A stretch of DNA of 64,000 bases from Microbulbifer litoralis (GCF_023634065.1 NZ_JALKCV010000001.1:372001-436000); one strand, 5' to 3'; shown: positions 45,378-55,344, counted from the first letter of the stretch. Notes: generated by a model from the sequence alone, not told the origin. A program made the numbers and translations.

Positions 45378-46433
45378 ATGAACAAACTGAAAAGACTGTT
45401 GCTGGCCGCACCACTGCTGTTGCTGGCCACCCTGGCCACGGCCGCCCCGGCACTTCCCGACTTCTCCACCGACGACGAGCGGAACACCATGCAGGTGTTC
45501 AACTTCGCCAGCCCATCGGTGGTGTACGTCACCAACGAGACGGTGGTCCGCGACCGCTGGAGCCTGCGCCTGCACACGGTGCCCAAGGGCGCCGGCAGCG
45601 GTTTTGTCTGGGATGACCAGGGCCACGTGGTCACCAACTTCCACGTTATCGAGGGCGCCAGCGAGGTCACCATCACCCTGCAGGACCGCAGCGAGTGGCC
45701 CGCCGAGCTGGTGGGTTCGGCACCGGAAAAGGACCTGGCGGTACTGAAAATCGACGCCCCGCGCGAACACCTGGAACCGCTGGTGGCCGGCACCTCCAAC
45801 AATCTCGCCGTGGGCCGCAAGGTGCTGGCCATCGGTAATCCCTTCGGCCTCGACACCACCCTGACCACCGGTGTGGTCAGCGCCCTGGGCCGCGAGATCC
45901 AGGCGGCCAACAACCGCACCATCCGCAATGTGATCCAGACCGATGCGGCCATCAACCCGGGCAATTCGGGCGGCCCGCTGCTGGACAGCCGCGGCCGGCT
46001 GATCGGCGTCAACACCGCCATCTACAGCCCCAGCGGTGCCAGCGTGGGCATCGGCTTCGCCATCCCGGTGGATACGGTGAAGAAGATAGTGCCGGAACTG
46101 ATCGCCCACGGCCGCCTGGTGCGCCCGGTGATCGGCATCCAGTCGGCGCCGGACCAGTGGGCCAGCCGCTATGGCTTCGAGGGTGTGGCGGTACTGCGCG
46201 CGGCGCCGGGCACGCCCGCCGAGCGCGCCGGCCTGCGCGGTGTTTACCGCACACGCGGCGGCGGCTGGCAACTGGGCGATATCATCGTCGAACTGGACAG
46301 CAAACCGGTGCGCAATTACGACGACCTGCTGAATGTGCTGGAAAATCACCGCGCCGGCGATGAGATCAGCATGGGCTATCTGCGCGACGGGCAAAAGAGA
46401 AGCACATCCGTTACACTCGCGGCTCCCGAATAA
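45378..46433 (+). CDS. HtrA/DegS-like trypsin-type serine protease with one PDZ domain
   Basis: 351 residues. Signal peptide about 1-23 (LLLLATLATAAPA). Protease domain about 30-235 with the triad in VVTNFHVIEG (His), EKDLAVLKI (Asp) and INPGNSGGPLLD (Ser), then one PDZ domain (about 245-345: PVIGIQSAPDQ, GDIIVELDSKPV). One PDZ is like DegS/AlgW, but DegS keeps an N-terminal anchor while this has what looks like a cleavable signal. Periplasmic protein quality control is likely; a role in sigma-E release is possible. Confidence 0.9.
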   Translation: MNKLKRLLLAAPLLLLATLATAAPALPDFSTDDERNTMQVFNFASPSVVYVTNETVVRDRWSLRLHTVPKGAGSGFVWDDQGHVVTNFHVIEGASEVTITLQDRSEWPAELVGSAPEKDLAVLKIDAPREHLEPLVAGTSNNLAVGRKVLAIGNPFGLDTTLTTGVVSALGREIQAANNRTIRNVIQTDAAINPGNSGGPLLDSRGRLIGVNTAIYSPSGASVGIGFAIPVDTVKKIVPELIAHGRLVRPVIGIQSAPDQWASRYGFEGVAVLRAAPGTPAERAGLRGVYRTRGGGWQLGDIIVELDSKPVRNYDDLLNVLENHRAGDEISMGYLRDGQKRSTSVTLAAPE

Positions 46434-46455
46434 TCCATTGCAGACAAGAGTTGCC

Positions 46456-46800
46456 GTGCAGAAATATTTTCTTTGCCGCTATGACGAGTTGGCGGAAGGC
46501 CAGTCGAAGGGTTTTGCCCTGGGGGATACGCCGGAGGGCGTCGACAATGTTTTCGCCGTAATGAAAGGCGGCGAGATCTATGCCTATAAAAATGTCTGCC
46601 CACACCAGGGCATCGGCCTCGACTGGCAGGAAGACCAGTTCCTGGATCCGGACGGCGCGCTGATCCAGTGCGCCTCCCACGGCGCCCTGTTCGAAATCGA
46701 AACCGGCGAGTGCATCGCCGGCCCCTGCGCCGGCGATGCGCTGACACCGCTGCCGGTGGAGCACTCGCCCGAGGGGCTCTATGTGTTGATGGCCGACTGA
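46456..46800 (+). CDS. Small Rieske [2Fe-2S] protein
   Basis: 114 residues from GTG 46456; other in-frame starts lie inside the protease gene. Cluster ligands: CPHQGIGLDW (Cys-x-His) and CASHGALFEIETGECIAGPC (Cys-x-x-His). This single-domain form resembles NirD-like or dioxygenase ferredoxin proteins and would transfer electrons in the cytoplasm. It starts 22 bases after the protease stop. No oxygenase partner is nearby, so the redox partner is unknown. Confidence 0.9.
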   Translation: MQKYFLCRYDELAEGQSKGFALGDTPEGVDNVFAVMKGGEIYAYKNVCPHQGIGLDWQEDQFLDPDGALIQCASHGALFEIETGECIAGPCAGDALTPLPVEHSPEGLYVLMAD

Positions 46801-46878
46801 CTACAAAGTTTAGGGTCTTCGTTGTAGGGGCGAACCTTGTATTCGCCCTGTTTAGCTGGTGCGAATAAGACAATCCAG

Positions 46879-47006
46879 TGGCGGCCCTGCTACCGGGGAA
46901 GGGTTTCGGGACACGCCGTGAATCCATCCCTGGAGGCTTGTCTGCGAGGTCCCTCTCGCAGACAGTCCCAAAACCCTTCCCCGGTATCAGGACCTTTGCA
47001 TCGGCT
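46879..47006. repeat. Variable-stem hairpin repeat, family C, copy 2
   Basis: Outer flanks GCGGCCCTGCTACCGGG and CCGGTATCAGGACCTTTGC match copy 1, as do the loop (ACGCCGTGAATCCATCCCTG) and inner hairpin (GTCTGCGA/TCGCAGAC). The stem (CCGGGGAAGGGTTTCGGGAC with one mismatch to its partner) is unrelated in sequence to copy 1. A truncated unit with the same end sequence (GCCGATGCGAAGGTGCTGCT) follows at 47052-47085, and another fragment at 41532-41556. The 46801-47105 gap between the convergent Rieske and sfsA genes holds nothing else. Confidence 0.8.
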
Positions 47007-47105
47007 TCACAGTTCTTTCCACACTTCCAAGTAGCCAAATAGAACTTCAATGCCGATGCGAAGGTGCTGCTACCGGTAGCAGTGCCGCCAATGAACTATC
47101 TAACG

Positions 47106-47828
47106 CTAACGGCGACAGTTTGAAGCGCCGCAAATAAACGGGATATTTTCGGCCAGCACAATCTCCCCGGTATCGATCCGCGCCCGGTACGCCAGCACCT
47201 CCACCCCCGCCGTCAGCGCCCCATCCAGCGCCGCCGCATAGGCCGGATCTATGTCCCGCGCCGCCTCCACCGTCTCGATACCGGTGTGCTGGACACAGTA
47301 GAAGAGCACTGCCCGCACTCCGTCCTCGGCCAGCTTCTGCAACTCGCGCAGGTGCTTGGTGCCGCGACTGCTGACCGCATCCGGGAACAGGCCGCGCCCG
47401 CCCTCGGCCAGGGTCACATTCTTGACCTCCACATAGCAATCACCCCCATCGCCGGCCAGCAGCAGGTCGATGCGGCTGTTCTCCGCACCGTAGCGGACCT
47501 CCCGCCGCAGGCTGTCGTAACCCTGCAACTCCACCACCACCCCCGTCTCGATCGCCTCCTCGACCAACGCGTTGGCGCGACCGGTATTGACCCCCGCCAG
47601 AGCCCCCTCCGGCGTGGTGGTGACTTCCAGCGTATGGCGGTACTTGCGCTTGGGATTGCCCGAATCCGAGTACCAGCAGTGGCTGTTCTCAACCCAGCAG
47701 TTTTTCATCGAACCGGTATTCGGGCAGTGGATTGTGAAAGATTCACCCTTCTCGGTCACGACATCGGCGAGAAAACGCTTGTAGCGGCGCAGCAGAGTGG
47801 CCTTTTCCAGGGGGGGATTCAGCTTCAC
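47106..47828 (-). CDS. sfsA: SfsA family protein
   Basis: 240 residues from GTG 47828. Motifs: ATLLRRYKRFLADVVTEKGE (OB-fold part), HCPNTGSMKNCW, NTGRANALVEEAI, ENSRIDLLLAGDGGDCYVEV (Asp/Glu/Lys nuclease-like core with VEVKNVTL) and FPDAVSSRGTKHLRELQ. SfsA was named for effects on maltose genes in E. coli, but the fold is a restriction-nuclease-like domain and the function is still unclear. It often sits near dksA in gammaproteobacteria, as here. Confidence 0.95.
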   Translation of the reverse strand: MKLNPPLEKATLLRRYKRFLADVVTEKGESFTIHCPNTGSMKNCWVENSHCWYSDSGNPKRKYRHTLEVTTTPEGALAGVNTGRANALVEEAIETGVVVELQGYDSLRREVRYGAENSRIDLLLAGDGGDCYVEVKNVTLAEGGRGLFPDAVSSRGTKHLRELQKLAEDGVRAVLFYCVQHTGIETVEAARDIDPAYAAALDGALTAGVEVLAYRARIDTGEIVLAENIPFICGASNCRR

Positions 47829-48083
47829 GTGACGACCTAAACTGACAATTTGGACGCCGCAATATACCGGACAACATTTTGTGGCGCGAACAGAAGAGAT
47901 TTGGTAGCTTCTTCGCCCTCGGTCGCCAGGGGTATCGGCGCACCGGGGAGGAATAGCCGGTCACCGCATCCCGCTCAAGTGGGTTAAAAATGCATCACTA
48001 CGGAGAATTCCGGACTAGGCTGATTGAATTTGGTGGTATCGCCCCCATAAACGGGGGTCCGTAAAGAAAGAGAGGCAACGATT

Positions 48084-48521
48084 ATGCCCAGAACTGCTGC
48101 GAGCACCGAATCTCTGCACGGCTTTGAGCCCTACAAGGAGAAAAAGGGCGAAGAGTACATGAATGAGAAGCAGCAGGAGCATTTCCGCAACTTGCTGCTG
48201 GCCTGGAAAGCCGAGCTGATGGCGGAAGTGGACCGCACCGTTTCCCACATGAAGGACGAAGCTGCCAACTTCCCGGACCCGGCCGACCGCGCCAGCCAGG
48301 AAGAGGAATTCAGCCTGGAGCTGCGCACCCGCGACCGCGAACGCAAGCTGATCAAGAAGATCGACGCCACTCTGGAACTGATCGACCAGGACGACTACGG
48401 CTTCTGCGAGGCCTGTGGCGTGGAAATCGGCATCCGCCGCCTGGAGGCCCGGCCCACCGCCACCCTGTGTGTGGACTGCAAGACCCTGGCGGAGATCAAG
48501 GAAAAGCAGATCTCGGGCTGA
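48084..48521 (+). CDS. dksA: RNA polymerase-binding transcription factor DksA
   Basis: 145 residues. Coiled coil at about 30-105 with the tip acids [12 protein letters not shown], and a four-Cys zinc finger ([15 protein letters not shown] then CVDCK). It acts in the RNA polymerase secondary channel with ppGpp. GAGAGG precedes the ATG. In relatives gluQRS follows directly and can be co-transcribed; here 272 bp with two repeat types intervene. Confidence 0.98.
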   Translation: MPRTAASTESLHGFEPYKEKKGEEYMNEKQQEHFRNLLLAWKAELMAEVDRTVSHMKDEAANFPDPADRASQEEEFSLELRTRDRERKLIKKIDATLELIDQDDYGFCEACGVEIGIRRLEARPTATLCVDCKTLAEIKEKQISG

Positions 48522-48530
48522 TTTTTTGTC

Positions 48531-48642
48531 GGGACTCGGGACTCGGGACTCGGGACTCGGGACTCGGGACTCGGGACTCGGGACTCGGGACTCGGGACTC
48601 GGGACTCGGGACTCGGGACTCGGGACTCGGGACTCGGGACTC
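48531..48642. repeat. GGGACTC heptamer satellite, 16 units
   Basis: Exactly 16 perfect tandem copies of GGGACTC (112 bp) begin 10 bases after the dksA stop. Related arrays are at 18518, 49672, 49844 and 53018. Its unit length, 7, is not a multiple of 3, so slippage in coding sequence would shift the frame. Followed at once by a GTAGGGTGCGCC palindrome. Confidence 0.97.
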
Positions 48643-48645
48643 TCA

Positions 48646-48698
48646 GTAGGGTGCGCCGTGCGCACCGGCAGGTCAATGGTGCGCACGGCACACCCTAC
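48646..48698. repeat. GTAGGGTGCGCC palindrome, copy 2
   Basis: Arms GTAGGGTGCGCCGTGCGCAC and complement, with a loop of about 11 bases. It stands 3 bases after the heptamer array and 95 bases before gluQRS, where a strong hairpin could cut read-through from dksA. Confidence 0.85.
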
Positions 48699-48793
48699 AG
48701 CTCGGCTCAAAAGAGTACCGAAGCCAAAAGCGAAGGTCCTGCCACCCAGGAATTTTCTTACTGGCACCACCCCCTTGGAATCAAAGCCGCGCC

Positions 48794-49669
48794 TTGGATA
48801 GCCCCCACCCCTACACAGGCCGCTTCGCCCCCTCCCCCACCGGACCGCTACATTTCGGCTCCTTGGTCTGCGCCCTCGGCAGCTACCTGGACGCCGTCGC
48901 CCACGGCGGCACCTGGCTGGTGCGCATGGAGGACCTGGACCCGCCGCGGGAAGAACCCGGCGCTGCCGATCGCATTCTCAAATCCCTCGACGCCCACGGC
49001 CTGCACTGGCAGGGCCCGCTGGAGTGGCAGAGTCGCCGCCACGGCTTCTACGAGGAAGTCCTTGCAACACTGGCCGAGCGGGACCTGCTGTATCCCTGCC
49101 GCTGCACGCGCGCACAGATCCGCGCAGCCGGCGGCCACGACAACAGCGGCTGCCGCCGGGGAAAACGGCGCGACGACGGCAGCGCAGCCCTGCGCCTGAA
49201 AAGTGCCGGCGGCGAGGAGATCTTCGACGATATCTGGCAGGGATCGCAGCGCCAACACATCGACGACGACACCATTCTCAAGCGCAAAGACGGTCTCTAC
49301 GCCTACCAGCTGGCCGTGGTCGCCGACGATATCGACCAGGGTATCAGCCACGTGGTGCGCGGCGCCGACCTGCTCGACACCACCGGCGCCCAGCAACGGC
49401 TGTTCAAACTGCTGGGATCACAACCGCCACAGTTCGGTCACCTTCCGCTGGTGATGGGACCCGACAATCAGCAGAAACTGAGCAAGCAGAACCACGCCCC
49501 GGCCATAGACGACCGCCGCGCATCGAAGAACCTGTGCACGGCGCTGGGCTTTCTCGGTTTTCATCTGCCAGCCCAACTCTCTGGCGAGACGCCGGAGCAG
49601 ATTCTCAGCTGGGCGGCGGCCCGCTGGCAGAGGCGGCAGGTAGATCTGCGCAACCGCCATCTGGCCTGA
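48794..49669 (+). CDS. gluQ: Glutamyl-Q tRNA(Asp) synthetase
   Basis: 291 residues from TTG 48794; no ATG or GTG fits and no strong ribosome site is seen. Class I synthetase motifs: GRFAPSPTGPLHFGSLVCAL (HIGH-like), CRCTRAQIRAAG...C zinc-binding Cys cluster, and LSKQNHA (KMSKS-like). The anticodon-binding domain of GluRS is absent, as expected. It loads glutamate onto queuosine in tRNA-Asp. Flanked on both sides by heptamer arrays and GTAGGGTGCGCC palindromes. Confidence 0.95.
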   Translation: MDSPHPYTGRFAPSPTGPLHFGSLVCALGSYLDAVAHGGTWLVRMEDLDPPREEPGAADRILKSLDAHGLHWQGPLEWQSRRHGFYEEVLATLAERDLLYPCRCTRAQIRAAGGHDNSGCRRGKRRDDGSAALRLKSAGGEEIFDDIWQGSQRQHIDDDTILKRKDGLYAYQLAVVADDIDQGISHVVRGADLLDTTGAQQRLFKLLGSQPPQFGHLPLVMGPDNQQKLSKQNHAPAIDDRRASKNLCTALGFLGFHLPAQLSGETPEQILSWAAARWQRRQVDLRNRHLA

Positions 49670-49671
49670 TC

Positions 49672-49706
49672 GGGACTCGGGACTCGGGACTCGGGACTCG
49701 GGACTC
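49672..49706. repeat. GGGACTC heptamer array, 5 units
   Basis: Five perfect units begin 3 bases after the gluQRS stop, followed at once by palindrome copy 3. Confidence 0.95.
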
Positions 49707-49708
49707 AA

Positions 49709-49762
49709 GTAGGGTGCGCCGTGCGCACCGGCCTGATCAATGGTGCGCACAGCGCACCCTAC
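49709..49762. repeat. GTAGGGTGCGCC palindrome, copy 3
   Basis: Arms GTAGGGTGCGCCGTGCGCAC and a complement with one change (GTGCGCACAGCGCACCCTAC). Same heptamer-then-palindrome order as upstream of gluQRS. Confidence 0.85.
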
Positions 49763-49843
49763 TGAAATTCCCTGTAGATCCCGGCATACTTACACGCTTC
49801 AGTCATTAGCGCGCCAGCGAAGATACCTCCTATGTCTCCGACC

Positions 49844-49871
49844 GAGTCCCGAGTCCCGAGTCCCGAGTCCC
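49844..49871. repeat. GGGACTC heptamer array, 4 units, reverse orientation
   Basis: Four perfect GAGTCCC units lie directly upstream of the small ORF at 49879, so they fall in the leader of the cbrA message. Confidence 0.95.
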
Positions 49872-49878
49872 GGCCTTT

Positions 49879-50055
49879 ATGACCAACCGCACGCTTTTAA
49901 TCCTGCTGGTTCTGGTGGGCTACGTCTTCTCGCCGACCATATTCACCTGGATGATCAACCCGTCCGGGGCCTGGTACCGGCCGTTTATCCTGTGGTTCGT
50001 GCTGATCCTGCTGGCGGTGTTCGTGCAGGCCAGGCGCAAGTCGGATGAGCTTTGA
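49879..50055 (+). CDS. 58-residue membrane protein upstream of cbrA (CbrX position)
   Basis: MTNRTLLILLVLVGYVFSPT opens a protein with two hydrophobic helices (about 5-20 and 34-49) and a basic tail (QARRKSDEL). Its TGA ends 2 bases before the cbrA ATG, so the genes should be translationally coupled. In Pseudomonas putida a small ORF called cbrX occupies this place. I recognise the position, not a family. The codon use (GC-rich third positions) fits a real gene. A ribosome site is unclear because the heptamer array fills the leader. Confidence 0.7.
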   Translation: MTNRTLLILLVLVGYVFSPTIFTWMINPSGAWYRPFILWFVLILLAVFVQARRKSDEL

Positions 50056-50057
50056 CC

Positions 50058-53000
50058 ATGGGTTTTGAACTGACGCATATCGCGCTGATCGGTGTCGCCT
50101 ATATCGCCGCGCTGTTTTTCGTCGCCTTCGCCACATCCAAGGGCTGGCTGCCGTCGCGCTGGGTGCGCCACCCGCTGATCTATGTGCTGTCGCTGGGCGT
50201 TTCCATGTCCGCCTGGACCTTCTACGGCATCGTCGACCTGGCCTGGCAGTACGGCTACGGCGTGCTGGCCTACTACCTGGGCACCGGCGCCATGTTCCTG
50301 TTCGCACCGGTGGCGCTGGAGCCGCTGGCGCGCCTGGCACAGCGCTACCAGTTAACCTCGCCCGCGGACCTGCTGGTATTCCGCTACCACAGCCGCGAGG
50401 CCGGCACCCTCGCCACCCTGTTCATGCTGCTGGCACTGCTGCCGCTGATCGCACTGCAGATACAGGCGGTGGCCGAGACGCTGGCGCTGCTGTCCCGCGA
50501 CAGCGTCGCCGCACTGGGACTGGCGGAGAGCGGCGTCACCAGCAAAAACCTGATCGCCTTCTTCTACTGCGTGCTGCTGGCGGTGTTCACCAGCATGTAC
50601 GGCGCCACGCGCGAGCGCCGCGCCGGGCTGTCCAGTGCCATGGCGCTGGAGTCGGTAGTCAAGCTGGTGGCGCTGCTGGCGGTGGGCGGCTATGCGATCT
50701 ACGGCGTCTTCGGCGGCTTCAACGGCCTCGACCAGTGGTTGACCCGGAACCCCGACATGCAGCAACTGCTGTACACCCCGATCAAACAGGGCTCGTCGCA
50801 CACGCTGCTGCTGGTGTTTATCGCCACCGCGGTGGCGATGCCCCACATTTTCTACCTGAGCGTCGCCGAGCGCGCCGCCGCCAAGACCCTGCGCCACGCC
50901 AGCTGGGGTTTCCCGCTGTTCCTGCTGCTGATGGCGCTGCCGATCTTCCCGATCATGTGGGCCGGCTTCGCGCTGGATGTGGCCGAACCGGTGCAGTATT
51001 TCGCACTGGCCGTACCGCGCGCCAGCGGCTCCGCGGCCCTGACCACCCTGGCCTTTATCGGCGGCCTGTCGGCCGCCACCGGTGCGCTGGTGATGATGAC
51101 CCTGGCGCTGTCCACCATGGTCATGAACCACTGGCTGCTGCCGGGCACCCGCTGGCACTCCGAGGACAACATGTACCGCCAGCTGGTGTGGTTGCGGCGG
51201 GCGCTGGTGGCCGCGATGTTCCTGGCCGGGTTCGGCTTCTACCTGCTGCTGAACAACCGACTGTCCCTCTCCGACCTGGCGCTGCTGGCGTTCATCGCCT
51301 CACTGCAGTTCCTGCCCGGCATCTTCGCGGTGATCCACTGGCCGCAGGGCAACCGCCGCGGCTTTATCGCCGGCCTGCTGGCGGGCATGTGCATCTGGGC
51401 CGGCGGCCTGCTGCTGCCGGCCATCTTCGGCCTCAGCGGCATCACCCTGCCCGGCACCGACATCCAGATTCCGCTGGGGATGTCGATCTGGACCCGGGTC
51501 ACCACCCTGTCGCTGGCGATCAACGTGCTGCTGTTCGTCGGCCTGTCACTGCTGACCCGCACCACCAGCCTGGAGCAGTACGCCGCCGACCTGTGCAGCG
51601 ATGAGACCCTGAGCCAGGCGCTGCGGCTGGAGCTGGACGTGCAGTCGGCGGCCGAATTCCGCCTGCGCCTGTCCGACAGTCTCGGCGCCGCCACCGCCAA
51701 CCAGGAAGTGAACCGCGCGCTACGCCAACTGGACCTGCCGGACGACGAGCGCCGCCCCTACGCGCTGCGCCAGTTGCGCGACAAGCTCGAGGCCAACCTG
51801 TCGGGCCTGCTGGGGCGCGTACTGGCCGGGCAGATCATCGACCGCCACTTCCCGTTCAAGGACAGCGACCAGCCGGCCAACAAGGACATCCACCTGATCG
51901 AGACGCGCCTGTCGCGCTACAAGAACCAGCTCACCGGCCTGGCCGCAGAGCTGAACAGCCTGCGCCTGTACCACAGGCAGATGCTGGAGGAATTGCCGCT
52001 GGCGGCCTGCTCCCTGGGCCGCGACGGCGAGATCCTGTTGTGGAACTACGCCATGCAGGACCTGACCGGCGTCACCGCCGCCGAGGTGCTGGGCTCCAAA
52101 CTGGATTACCTGGCGGAGCCCTGGCGGGCACTGCTGACCGAGTTCGCGGACTCCACCGAGGCCAGCCGCTTCAAGCAGCAGGTGCAACTGGGCGGCAACA
52201 GCCACTGGCTCAACCTGCACAAGACACGCCTGAAGAGCAGCCGCGGCGGCCGCTCCCGGGTGGAGCGCGGCGACGCGCAGATGCTGCTGTTGGAAGACAT
52301 CACCGAGACCCAGGTGCTGGAGCAGGAACTGATGCACAGCGAACGGCTGGCGTCGGTCGGCCGCCTGGCCGCCGGCGTGGCCCACGAGGTGGGCAACCCG
52401 GTCACCGGCATCGCCTGCCTGGCGCAGAACCTGCACTTCGAATCCGACAGCAGCGATGTGCGCGACACCGCCGACCAGATCATCAGCCAGACCCAGCGCA
52501 TCAGCCGCATCGTCCACTCGCTGGTGAATTTCTCCCACAGCGGCAGCCAGGAGACACAACGCGCGCCGGTGGACCTCTACGCCTGCGTGCAGGAGGCGGT
52601 ACAACTGTTGTCGCTGCAGCGGGACAAGACCCAGGTCACCTTCGACAACGCCGTGCCGACAGACCTGTTCGCCCCCGGCGACAACCAGCGCCTGATCCAG
52701 GTATTCATCAACCTGCTCAGCAACGCCCGCGACGCCAGCCCCGACGGCGGCCGTATTCGGGTCGACGGCTACATCGCCCGCGGCTGCGCCTGCATCGCCG
52801 TGACAGACGACGGCCCGGGCATCTCCGCCGAACACCGCGAGCGCATCCTGGAGCCCTTCTTCACCACCAAGGAACCGGGCCAGGGCACCGGCCTGGGCCT
52901 GGCGATGGTCTACAGCATCGTCGAGGAACACGACGGGCAACTGGAACTGATCAGTCCCGCGCACCCGGACACCGGGCGCGGGGCCAAATTTATCGTGCAG

Positions 53001-53069
53001 CTGCCATTGGAACAGACGGGACTCGGGACTCGGGACTCGGGACTCGGTCGCGCCGGGCCTCAGGAATAA
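50058..53069 (+). CDS. cbrA: CbrA sensor histidine kinase with SSS transporter domain
   Basis: 1003 residues from ATG 50058. The N-terminal ~500 residues are a sodium:solute symporter domain with about 13 helices ([40 protein letters not shown]); in Pseudomonas it binds and imports histidine. A linker (about 520-640), a PAS domain (about 645-750; [20 protein letters not shown]), HisKA with His776 in [15 protein letters not shown], and HATPase ([31 protein letters not shown]) follow. The last 15 residues are encoded partly by a heptamer array ([10 protein letters not shown]), unlike relatives. It should sense carbon/nitrogen balance and phosphorylate CbrB. Confidence 0.96.
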   Translation: MGFELTHIALIGVAYIAALFFVAFATSKGWLPSRWVRHPLIYVLSLGVSMSAWTFYGIVDLAWQYGYGVLAYYLGTGAMFLFAPVALEPLARLAQRYQLTSPADLLVFRYHSREAGTLATLFMLLALLPLIALQIQAVAETLALLSRDSVAALGLAESGVTSKNLIAFFYCVLLAVFTSMYGATRERRAGLSSAMALESVVKLVALLAVGGYAIYGVFGGFNGLDQWLTRNPDMQQLLYTPIKQGSSHTLLLVFIATAVAMPHIFYLSVAERAAAKTLRHASWGFPLFLLLMALPIFPIMWAGFALDVAEPVQYFALAVPRASGSAALTTLAFIGGLSAATGALVMMTLALSTMVMNHWLLPGTRWHSEDNMYRQLVWLRRALVAAMFLAGFGFYLLLNNRLSLSDLALLAFIASLQFLPGIFAVIHWPQGNRRGFIAGLLAGMCIWAGGLLLPAIFGLSGITLPGTDIQIPLGMSIWTRVTTLSLAINVLLFVGLSLLTRTTSLEQYAADLCSDETLSQALRLELDVQSAAEFRLRLSDSLGAATANQEVNRALRQLDLPDDERRPYALRQLRDKLEANLSGLLGRVLAGQIIDRHFPFKDSDQPANKDIHLIETRLSRYKNQLTGLAAELNSLRLYHRQMLEELPLAACSLGRDGEILLWNYAMQDLTGVTAAEVLGSKLDYLAEPWRALLTEFADSTEASRFKQQVQLGGNSHWLNLHKTRLKSSRGGRSRVERGDAQMLLLEDITETQVLEQELMHSERLASVGRLAAGVAHEVGNPVTGIACLAQNLHFESDSSDVRDTADQIISQTQRISRIVHSLVNFSHSGSQETQRAPVDLYACVQEAVQLLSLQRDKTQVTFDNAVPTDLFAPGDNQRLIQVFINLLSNARDASPDGGRIRVDGYIARGCACIAVTDDGPGISAEHRERILEPFFTTKEPGQGTGLGLAMVYSIVEEHDGQLELISPAHPDTGRGAKFIVQLPLEQTGLGTRDSGLGRAGPQE
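53018..53045. repeat. GGGACTC heptamer array, 4 units, inside the 3' end of cbrA
   Basis: Four perfect units in the coding sequence give the residues [10 protein letters not shown]. The stop (53067-53069) lies 22 bases further. Loss or gain of one unit would change the frame of the last residues only. Confidence 0.95.
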
Positions 53070-53236
53070 CGGCCCGGCAGTGCCCGCGTTTCTGCTCTCC
53101 CCGGCGACAAGCGAACCGAAACTTCTCTACATGTTCAGAGCCCCGCCCCCCGAGTCCCGGAAATCATGGGTTGCATCGAAACGCCTCGCAGGTAAAACTA
53201 GGCGCTTCCTGAGCATTTTGTAACCAGGCGTAACAC

Positions 53237-54625
<1,389 letters not shown>

Positions 54626-54637
54626 ATCAATCGCCCC

Positions 54638-54667
54638 GGCCGGTGATCGCAGGCATTTTCACCGGCC
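54638..54667. repeat. Inverted repeat after cbrB
   Basis: GGCCGGTGA and TTCACCGGCC pair over 9 bp around a 12-base loop, 12 bases after the cbrB stop. No T-tract follows, so termination is uncertain. Confidence 0.4.
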
Positions 54668-54796
54668 AATCGCCTGCCAACCCTACCCCCGACGAAATCC
54701 CGCTCCCCTTTTCCGAACACCCGTCTTTATTTGTTGTCCATTGATAGGATGGTATCGCTAACGCCCGGTAGGTCCCACTTCGGTGACCACCGAAAG

Positions 54797-54891
54797 TGTT
54801 ACCCCAGTCTCCCGGCGAGTAACAACTGCCGCGTCATCTGTAACGCAGAATCCCTCCCCGCTGTCGCCCAATGCCACCCCAAATTTGTAAC
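54797..54891 (+). promoter_or_regulatory. Candidate CbrB upstream activating sites
   Basis: TGTTAC (54797-54802) and GTAACA (54819-54824) form an inverted pair 16 bp apart; two more half-sites, TGTAAC at 54839-54844 and TTGTAAC at 54885-54891, follow. CbrB sites upstream of crcZ in Pseudomonas are of the TGTTAC/GTAACA type. They lie 30-125 bp before the -24 element, the right distance for an NtrC-type activator. Confidence 0.7.
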
Positions 54892-54919
54892 TTATTGATT
54901 TATAAAGACTTTTAAAAGT

Positions 54920-54935
54920 TGGCACACTACATGCT
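54920..54935 (+). promoter_or_regulatory. Sigma-54 (-24/-12) promoter
   Basis: TGGCACACTACATGCT agrees with TGGCACGNNNNTTGCW at every specified position except two, and has the required GG-N10-GC spacing (GG 54921-54922, GC 54933-54934). It predicts a start near 54945, at the head of the A-rich candidate RNA. Confidence 0.88.
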
Positions 54936-54944
54936 TTCTTCTTA

Positions 54945-55290
54945 GTACAAACAAGAAGAACAGCCAAGAATAAAAATAAATGACTGTTTAAGCCCTAATA
55001 ACAACTGACAATAAGTGGGCGAAACACAATAACAATAACGGGGCGGTCGAGAATAAAAGCAAACAGGGACCAAAACCGGAAGAAGAATCCAGAACAATAA
55101 AAACAACAAAAAATAACAATAAACAATAAAAATAAAGCAGAAGACAACAAAAATAACGACAAGCGCGTTACAAACTGACTGATTGTACCTGGGAGAGGGT
55201 GTTTGCTAGACAGCAAATTGATAGCGCAAGGAAGCCGCTGCCTTCATCCTAATAACAATAATTCCCATTTTCCTTTGTTTTCCCCCATTC
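54945..55290 (+). ncRNA. crcZ: CrcZ-like Hfq/Crc decoy RNA (candidate)
   Basis: Between cbrB and pcnB, the place of crcZ in Pseudomonas, is about 330 nt of untranslatable A-rich sequence with more than ten AANAANAA motifs (e.g. AACAATAA, AATAACAA, AACAACAA, AAGAAGAA), concentrated at 54948-55155 and 55250-55262. These are the catabolite-activity motifs bound by Hfq with Crc. A sigma-54 promoter and CbrB-type sites stand upstream. CrcZ sequesters Hfq and relieves catabolite repression. The 3' end is uncertain; I place it at the T/C-rich tract near 55264-55285. No credible ORF overlaps it. Confidence 0.8.
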
Positions 55291-55344
55291 CATACCGCTT
55301 TCGGCGACTTTTGCCGCCGCCTGATTGCGGCCGCCTGCCTGTGG

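Noticed and set aside
48531-48642. Tandem array considered as a CRISPR
   Set aside because: The unit is 7 bp with no spacers, and no cas genes are present.
48015-48770. Leftward frame encoding repeated VPSPESR units
   Set aside because: It is only the translation of the GGGACTC satellite plus the antisense of dksA.
54995-55216. Leftward 73-codon ORF in the cbrB-pcnB gap
   Set aside because: Phe/Leu-rich translation of the A-rich RNA's complement; no ribosome site and no family.
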